A DNA stretch of 64,000 nucleotides from the NCBI RefSeq assembly GCF_000299875.1, contig NZ_AMRK01000003.1:248001-312000 (forward strand). The letters run 5' to 3'. Positions 58,866-64,000 of the stretch are shown here, piece after piece; position 1 is the stretch's first letter; each line of letters opens with the position of its first letter. Below the pieces are notes generated by a model that was given only the letters and a program-made list of their open reading frames with translations, was not told the DNA's origin and did no database searches. The position numbers and the translations under genes were made by a program. This stretch comes from Celeribacter baekdonensis B30. Its GTDB lineage: Bacteria > Pseudomonadota > Alphaproteobacteria > Rhodobacterales > Rhodobacteraceae.

Positions 58866-59795
58866 ATGGGCAATATCATGGGCAATTCCATGCGCGCAGG
58901 GCACGCAGAGGCCGGGCAAACCGCACAGGCCGACCGCTACATCACATCCAAAGGCAGTTTCTCACGCACATTGCGTCTGGCTTTGTTGGTCTCCTCCGCC
59001 CTTGCCCTTGCGGCCTGTCAAGACGGGCAAAGTTTTTTCGAAAGCTTGAAAGCGCCGGCAAACGGCCCCGCGCCCGCCTCGACGTCGACCAAATTGGTTG
59101 AGCGCGACGTCGAAGCGCCCGATGTGTTTCAGGTCACCGACAAGGGCCTTTGGGACGGGCGCCCGTCGCTCGGCGGGGTTTGGGTGGCCCATGCCAAGGT
59201 CACAGACCCCGAACGCGTGATCATTCGCAACACCGAAAATGGCAAATTCGTCATCGGCGCGCTGTTCAAACGCGAAGTCACCTCCCCCGGCCCCGGCGTT
59301 CAGGTCTCGTCTGATGCGGCCGACGCGCTTGGCATGTTGGCGGGATCTCCGGCCGAGTTGAACATCACCGCGTTGCGGCGCGAAGAAGTGGCCCCAGAGC
59401 CGGAAACCGTGGCGACCATCGCCGAAGCGGAAGCCATCGCGGCGGCCCCCTTGGATGACCCCATCGCCGACGTCGCCGCCACTTTGGACGCGATCGACGC
59501 GCCCGTCCCAGCTCCCGTTGCCACCGCAAAACCACCCGCGCCCAAAGCTGCGGCAACGACGATGGACAAACCCTATTTGCAAATTGGAATTTTCTCGGTC
59601 GAGGCCAATGCCGAACGCACCGTTCAAATGCTCGCCTCGCAAGGGCTTGTCGCGACCGTCAAACCCGGCGATTCCAACGGCAAATCCTTCTGGCGCGTTG
59701 TGGTCGGCCCGGCGTCTTCCGCCTCCGAACGCGACGCTCTTCTCGAAAAAGTGAAAAAAGCGGGCTTCACGGATGCCTATTCTGTGACCCATTAA
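58866..59795 (+). CDS. SPOR-domain lipoprotein
   Basis: 309 residues. After a polar start, a hydrophobic segment ends in the lipobox ALAAC (Cys near residue 51). The middle is low-complexity Ala/Pro/Glu-rich, and the C-terminal 75 residues form a SPOR domain (YLQIGIFSVEANAERTVQML, FWRVVVGPASSASERDALL) that binds denuded septal glycan. Further ATGs at 58878 and 58890 could be the true start, since the N-terminus before the signal is long. It is followed 103 bases later by a D,D-carboxypeptidase gene, a wall-related pair. Confidence 0.85.
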   Translation: MGNIMGNSMRAGHAEAGQTAQADRYITSKGSFSRTLRLALLVSSALALAACQDGQSFFESLKAPANGPAPASTSTKLVERDVEAPDVFQVTDKGLWDGRPSLGGVWVAHAKVTDPERVIIRNTENGKFVIGALFKREVTSPGPGVQVSSDAADALGMLAGSPAELNITALRREEVAPEPETVATIAEAEAIAAAPLDDPIADVAATLDAIDAPVPAPVATAKPPAPKAAATTMDKPYLQIGIFSVEANAERTVQMLASQGLVATVKPGDSNGKSFWRVVVGPASSASERDALLEKVKKAGFTDAYSVTH

Positions 59796-59898
59796 GGGCC
59801 TGTTCCAAGCCCGAACCCCGAGAGGCCGATGGGGGCCGCCGCACCGATGGCCCTTGTTCGTCCCCTCTGGCCATAAGACCAAGGATTGATACCTCTCC

Positions 59899-61104
59899 AT
59901 GTTCCGCACGCTACCTCAAACCACGTTTCGCCGCATCTTTCGTCGCTTTACCCAAAGCCTCGTTGTCTGCCTCACCCTGACGGGTGCCGCTACGCCCGCC
60001 GCCGCCTTTGAAACGCGGGCGGGGGCGGCCTGGGTCTATGATTTGACCAGCGAAACGCTGTTGATGGACAAAAACTCCCAAACCCCGCTGCCGCCGGCGT
60101 CGATGTCAAAACTGATGACGCTTAACATGTTATTTGAGGCCCTGCGTGATGGTCGGGTGACATTGGACACTCAGTTTTCTGTCTCAACCCGGGCCAAAAG
60201 CATTGGCGGCTCCACCATGTTTCTCAACGAAACCGATCGTCCCAGTGTCGAAGACCTGATCCAGGGCATCATCGTGCTGTCGGGCAACGACGCCTGTGTC
60301 GTGGTGGCAGAGGGGCTTGGCGGTACCGAGGACAATTTCGCCCGCCTGATGAATGACCGCGCCAAGGCGCTTGGCATGAACAATTCGACCTTTGCCAATG
60401 CCTCCGGCTGGCCCAACCCAAATCAACGGATGTCAATGCAGGATCTGGGTACGCTGGCGATCCGCTTGATCACCGAATTTCCGGAATATTACGGCTATTT
60501 TGGTCAGTTGGAATTCCCCTATGACAACCGCGCGCCGCAAAACCGACACAACCGCAACCCGCTGTTGAAACTTGGCATTGGTGCAGACGGGCTGAAAACC
60601 GGCCACACCGAGGAGGCCGGATATGGTCTGGTCGGCTCGGCCACGCAAGGTACACGCCGGGTGGTGTTTGTGCTCTCGGGGCTCGACTCGATGGCGGATC
60701 GGGCGCAGGAATCTGAGCGTGTCGTCAACTGGGCCTTTCGCCAATTCGCCGAAAAACCCATTGCCGAAAAGGGCCATGAATTTGCCAAGGCGCAGGTCTG
60801 GATGGGTGATGACACCGAGGTCGGTTTGGTCGCGGGCGAAGATATTTCGGTGCTCCTGCCCGGCTCCCAACTTGAGGACGGCAGCGCAAAGGTGGTCTAC
60901 ACTGGCCCATTTGAGGCCCCGATCACCCAAGGCGATGTTTTGGCCGAGCTGGTGATCGCACGCCAGGACCTGCCCGAAGCGCGCATTCCCTTGATCGCAG
61001 ACCGCTCCATCGCGCGCGGCGGGTTGGTCCCGCGCTTGCGCACCGCCTTCGTGGTGCTTAAGGACAAGTTGGAGGGACAAACGGGATTGGCCGTGTCCGA
61101 ATAG
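59899..61104 (+). CDS. D-alanyl-D-alanine carboxypeptidase, PBP5/6 type
   Basis: 401 residues. Signal peptide ending near AAAFE (residue 36). The penicillin-binding motifs are SMSK (68-71 in PPASMSKLM), SGN in IVLSGNDACVVVAEG and KTG in GLKTGHTEEAGYGL. A C-terminal PBP5-type domain follows. It trims the terminal D-Ala from peptidoglycan stem peptides in the periplasm, limiting crosslinks. The C-terminus may be an amphipathic membrane anchor. tmk follows 25 bases after the stop. Confidence 0.94.
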   Translation: MFRTLPQTTFRRIFRRFTQSLVVCLTLTGAATPAAAFETRAGAAWVYDLTSETLLMDKNSQTPLPPASMSKLMTLNMLFEALRDGRVTLDTQFSVSTRAKSIGGSTMFLNETDRPSVEDLIQGIIVLSGNDACVVVAEGLGGTEDNFARLMNDRAKALGMNNSTFANASGWPNPNQRMSMQDLGTLAIRLITEFPEYYGYFGQLEFPYDNRAPQNRHNRNPLLKLGIGADGLKTGHTEEAGYGLVGSATQGTRRVVFVLSGLDSMADRAQESERVVNWAFRQFAEKPIAEKGHEFAKAQVWMGDDTEVGLVAGEDISVLLPGSQLEDGSAKVVYTGPFEAPITQGDVLAELVIARQDLPEARIPLIADRSIARGGLVPRLRTAFVVLKDKLEGQTGLAVSE

Positions 61105-61129
61105 ACGAACCAACACCGACAGGAGCGCC

Positions 61130-61765
61130 ATGTTCATCAGTTTCGAGGGCATCGACGGGTCCGGCAAGTCCACCCAAGCCCGGCTTTTGGCCGAGACTCT
61201 GCGCGCGGCGGGCTTTGACGTGATCCACACCCGCGAACCGGGCGGCTCCAAAGGTGCCGAAGAAATCCGCGCGCTGGTGCTCGAAGGCGACCCGGATCGT
61301 TGGTCGGCGGAGACCGAAATTTTGCTCTTCACCGCGGCGCGCCGCGATCACATGGAAAAAACCATCCTCCCCGCGCTGAACGCCGGACAGGTGGTGATCT
61401 GTGATCGCTTCGCCGATTCCACCCGCGTGTTCCAAGGCGTCACCCGTGGCGATCTTCAGGCCAAGGTCAACCGTTTGCATGACGAGATGATCGGGATCGA
61501 ACCGGACATGACCCTGTTGTTTGATATGGACCCCGCCCTTGGATTGGCCCGTGCCAAGGGCCGCCAAACCGTCGAAGAGCGGTTTGAAGATTTCGGTCAG
61601 GATTTTCAGGAAAAATGCCGCGCCGCGTTTTTGGCACTGGCGCAGACCTACCCACGCTTCACCGTGATTGACGCCGGACGCGACATTGACGTGGTGGCGC
61701 GCGAGGTGGCCGATCTGGTCACCACCCGCCTGAGCGCAGGCACGCCACAACAGGCCCAGCCATGA
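61130..61765 (+). CDS. tmk: Thymidylate kinase
   Basis: 211 residues. P-loop GIDGSGKSTQARLL at residues 7-20, the DR(F) motif in VICDRFADSTRVFQG and a LID region with ARAKGRQTVEERFED. It phosphorylates dTMP to dTDP for DNA synthesis. The ATG at 61130 follows CAGGAGCGCC. It overlaps holB by 4 bases (ATGA), a conserved tmk-holB arrangement. Confidence 0.96.
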   Translation: MFISFEGIDGSGKSTQARLLAETLRAAGFDVIHTREPGGSKGAEEIRALVLEGDPDRWSAETEILLFTAARRDHMEKTILPALNAGQVVICDRFADSTRVFQGVTRGDLQAKVNRLHDEMIGIEPDMTLLFDMDPALGLARAKGRQTVEERFEDFGQDFQEKCRAAFLALAQTYPRFTVIDAGRDIDVVAREVADLVTTRLSAGTPQQAQP

Positions 61766-62928
61766 GAGCCCCCGTTGGCGAGATCGAAGAACTGCCCGAG
61801 GCCGATTGCGCCCCCGGAGCGCCGCATCCGCGCAAAACCACGACGCTGTTTGGTCAAGCCCATGCCGAGGCCGCTTTCCTTGAGGCTTTCACCTCGCATC
61901 GCCTGCATCACGCCTGGCTGATCACCGGCCCGCGCGGCGTCGGCAAGGCCACGCTCGCATGGCGCATTGCCCGGTTTTTGCTGTCTCAACCGGTTGAGGG
62001 CCAAGACGGGCATACCGGAGAGGGGGCGGGTCTTTTTGGCGAGGCCCCGCCTGTCCCCACCCATCTCGACATCGGCCATGACAACCCGATCTATCGCCGC
62101 TCGGCACAATTGGCTGAACCGCGTCTGTGCCTGATCCGGCGCACCTGGGATGAGAAGAAAAACAAATTCGGCGCCGGGATTTCCGTCGATGAAGTCCGTA
62201 AGCTCAATGGGTTTTTCCAAATGTCGGCCGCCGACGGCGGGCGCCGCGTGGTGATTGTCGACAGCGCCGATGAGATGAACGTCTCCGCCGCCAACGCCCT
62301 GCTCAAGACCTTGGAAGAGCCGCCGAAACATTCCACGCTTTTGCTGATTTCGCATCAACCGACCCGGCTTTTGCCGACCATCCGCTCGCGTTGTCGCGAA
62401 TTGCGTCTTGGCCCGCTTGTGCCTGATGATTTGGCCCGCGCTCTTGACGCGGCGGGCTTTGACGGCGCAGAGCAGTCAGACGCATTGGCTGAACTGTCAG
62501 CCGGATCAGTTGGGGAGGCGCTGCGCTTGACGAATTTGGACGGATTGGCCGCCTATCGCGATGTGGTGGCGCTGTTTGCCACCCTGCCCCAGTTGGATCG
62601 GGGCCGGGCGTTGAAATTGGCCGAGGCCTGTGTCGGTCCGGCCAATGTGGACCGTTACGAATTGACCCTTGGGTTGATGGATCGGTTTTTGACCCGTCTG
62701 GCCCGCACCGGAGCCGGACGTCCGCCGATTGTCGAGGCCGCCCCCGGTGAGGCCGATGTGATGCGTCGCTTGGCCCCCGATGGCTTTGCTGCCCGCGATT
62801 GGGCGGTGTTACAACAAGAGCTTTCGGCCCGCGCCGCCCATGCCAAGGCCGTCAACCTTGACCCCGCCGCCTTGATCCTAGATATGGTATTCAAGATCAA
62901 TGACACGGCCACCCGGATCGCTGGATAA
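61762..62928 (+). CDS. holB: DNA polymerase III, delta' subunit
   Basis: 388 residues. AAA+ clamp-loader subunit with the P-loop ITGPRGVGKATLAWRIARFL near residues 53-72, a Walker B-like VVIVDSADEMNVSAANALLK and the SRC-type motif in LLPTIRSRCRELRLGPL. It helps load the sliding clamp at the fork. No zinc-binding cysteine cluster is obvious, unlike E. coli HolB. It is coupled to tmk upstream and followed by tatD after 43 bases. Confidence 0.93.
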   Translation: MRAPVGEIEELPEADCAPGAPHPRKTTTLFGQAHAEAAFLEAFTSHRLHHAWLITGPRGVGKATLAWRIARFLLSQPVEGQDGHTGEGAGLFGEAPPVPTHLDIGHDNPIYRRSAQLAEPRLCLIRRTWDEKKNKFGAGISVDEVRKLNGFFQMSAADGGRRVVIVDSADEMNVSAANALLKTLEEPPKHSTLLLISHQPTRLLPTIRSRCRELRLGPLVPDDLARALDAAGFDGAEQSDALAELSAGSVGEALRLTNLDGLAAYRDVVALFATLPQLDRGRALKLAEACVGPANVDRYELTLGLMDRFLTRLARTGAGRPPIVEAAPGEADVMRRLAPDGFAARDWAVLQQELSARAAHAKAVNLDPAALILDMVFKINDTATRIAG

Positions 62929-62971
62929 GGCGGTTGCGCAGGGCGCGGCCAGACAGATTTAGAGCAGCCCC

Positions 62972-63778
62972 ATGACCACGCCTCCCCTCATCACTGACAG
63001 CCATTGCCACATTGATTTCCCTGACTTTGCCGAGGAATTGCCCGCGGTGATCGCCCGCGCGATGGACGCAGGCGTGCACCGGATGGTGACGATCTGCACC
63101 AAGCTGAAAAACGTCGACCAAGTCAAAGCCATCTCCGAGGCCTATGCGCCGGTGTTTTGGGCGGCGGGCACCCATCCGATGTCCGTGGCCGAGGAACCGA
63201 TGGTGACGGTTGAGGACTTGGTGGCACTGGCGCAGCACCCGAAATTTGTCGCCATTGGCGAAACAGGTCTGGATTATCATTACACCGCCGAAAGCGCCGA
63301 GGTGCAAAAGCACAGTCTGCGCCTGCATATCGAGGCGGCGCGCCAGACCCAATTGCCGCTGATCATCCATGCCCGTGGCGCGGATGAGGACATGGCGCAA
63401 CTGTTGACCGAAGAATACAAGATCGGCGCTTATCCCTGCGTCATGCATTGTTTTTCCTCCTCGCGTGCCTTGGCGGAGGCGGCGCTTGCGTTGAACTGTT
63501 ACCTGTCGATGTCGGGGATCACGGCGTTTCCGAAATCCGGTGAGCTCCGCGACATTTTCCGTGACGTGCCAAAAGACCGCATTCTGGTCGAAACCGACAG
63601 CCCCTATCTGGCCCCGCCGCCGCATCGCGGACGGCGCAATGAACCGGCCTACACCGCCAAAACCGCCGCCATCGCCGCCGAGACCTTTGGCATGGACTAC
63701 GCCGCGTTTGCCGCCCTCACCGAGGCCAATTTCGAACGCCTGTTCACCAAGGCCGTGCTCCCCGAGGGTCCGAAATGA
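62972..63778 (+). CDS. TatD family metal-dependent deoxyribonuclease
   Basis: 268 residues. Metal ligands are visible in ITDSHCHIDFPDF (residues 6-18), AIGETGLDYHY, IIHARGADEDM, CVMHCFSSSRALAE and the late VETDSPYLAPPPHRGRRNEP, the standard TatD/YcfH set. It is a metal-dependent nuclease with a role in DNA repair or quality control. Its stop overlaps the start of the next gene by 4 bases. Confidence 0.94.
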   Translation: MTTPPLITDSHCHIDFPDFAEELPAVIARAMDAGVHRMVTICTKLKNVDQVKAISEAYAPVFWAAGTHPMSVAEEPMVTVEDLVALAQHPKFVAIGETGLDYHYTAESAEVQKHSLRLHIEAARQTQLPLIIHARGADEDMAQLLTEEYKIGAYPCVMHCFSSSRALAEAALALNCYLSMSGITAFPKSGELRDIFRDVPKDRILVETDSPYLAPPPHRGRRNEPAYTAKTAAIAAETFGMDYAAFAALTEANFERLFTKAVLPEGPK

Positions 63779-64000
63779 GCGCCCGTTTTACCATTTTAGG
63801 CTGTGGCTCTTCGGGCGGTGTGCCGCGCATTGGCGGGATTTGGGGCGATTGCGATCCGAACAACCCCAAAAACCGCCGGATGCGCTGTTCGGCTTTGGTC
63901 GAACGGGACGGCCCCGGCGGCACCACCACCGTGTTGATCGACACTTCGCCCGACATGCGCGAACAGTTGTTAATGGCGGGCACAGCGCGGCTCGATGGGG
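63775..64000 (+). CDS. MBL-fold metallohydrolase, 5' part of gene
   Basis: 75 codons are visible before the window ends. The start FTILGCGSSGGVPRIGGIWG followed by CDPNNPKNRRMRCSALV and LIDTSPDMREQLL is typical of PhnP-like metallo-beta-lactamase-fold phosphodiesterases that commonly follow tatD in alphaproteobacteria. The HxHxDH metal motif would lie beyond the window. The ATG overlaps the tatD stop (ATGA). Confidence 0.85.
   Translation, partial: MSARFTILGCGSSGGVPRIGGIWGDCDPNNPKNRRMRCSALVERDGPGGTTTVLIDTSPDMREQLLMAGTARLDG

Noticed and set aside
1-64000. CRISPR arrays
   Set aside because: Reading through the gaps I saw no regularly spaced identical repeats and no cas-like genes.

Overview
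The window reads as a chromosome segment of an alphaproteobacterium of the Rhodobacterales (Roseobacter group). The case rests on a complete-looking Rhodobacter-type gene transfer agent (GTA) cluster, on alphaproteobacterial gene orders (FtsB-like protein next to pdhA-pdhB-pdhC with a lipoyl domain on E1-beta; fabD/fabG/acpP/fabF/mltG; rpsF-rpsR-rplI; SPOR lipoprotein-dac-tmk-holB-tatD), and on GC-rich codon use with many long antisense shadow frames. No species is claimed.

Layout. 1-709 is the 3' part of an AT-richer accessory gene (DUF4238-like). 784-11489 is mostly housekeeping: a GNAT/cupin pair, a gap with a candidate structured RNA, a DUF1097 membrane protein, anmK against tyrS, an orphan outer-membrane barrel, two tandem cyclophilins, pgk, class I fba, an FtsB-like protein and a lytic transglycosylase lipoprotein. 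11744-15479 is the pyruvate dehydrogenase operon (E1-alpha, E1-beta, E2), followed by cysE. 16560-31525 (all minus strand) is the GTA cluster: terminase, portal, protease, capsid, connectors, tail, tape measure, hub, peptidase, the 1301-residue tail-tip protein and a DUF2793 protein, closed by a strong terminator. Its leader holds very short frames running into a terminator-like hairpin.

32002-38633 holds mltG-fabF, a PilZ protein, acpP, fabG and fabD: envelope and fatty-acid synthesis. 39144-43673 holds the S6-S18-L9 operon, a small transglycosylase, an aquaporin and trigger factor. 44037-45904 encodes a small lipoprotein and a Slam-like (DUF560) outer-membrane protein, which together look like a compact type XI (Slam) secretion locus. 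An alanine dehydrogenase follows.

47193-50080 is disturbed DNA: a decayed copy of an integrase-side attachment flank, an ArsR-like gene that has lost its DNA-binding core, a truncated small gene facing it, then an NAD(P)-binding oxidoreductase divergent from a LysR regulator. 50523-58518 is an ~8-kb genomic island in the 3' end of a tRNA-Ser(UGA) gene. It is bounded by a 16-bp direct repeat and carries a type III restriction-modification system, two different tyrosine recombinases, an AlpA-like protein and a zinc-ribbon helix-turn-helix protein. Paired ATACCAC motifs at both ends are likely integrase arm sites. From 58866 to the end is the conserved SPOR-dac-tmk-holB-tatD-metallohydrolase run, the last gene cut by the window edge.

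The most rewarding places for a second look are the Slam/lipoprotein pair, the GTA leader, the island ends with their fossil copy upstream, and the AT-rich recognition domain inside the type III methyltransferase.
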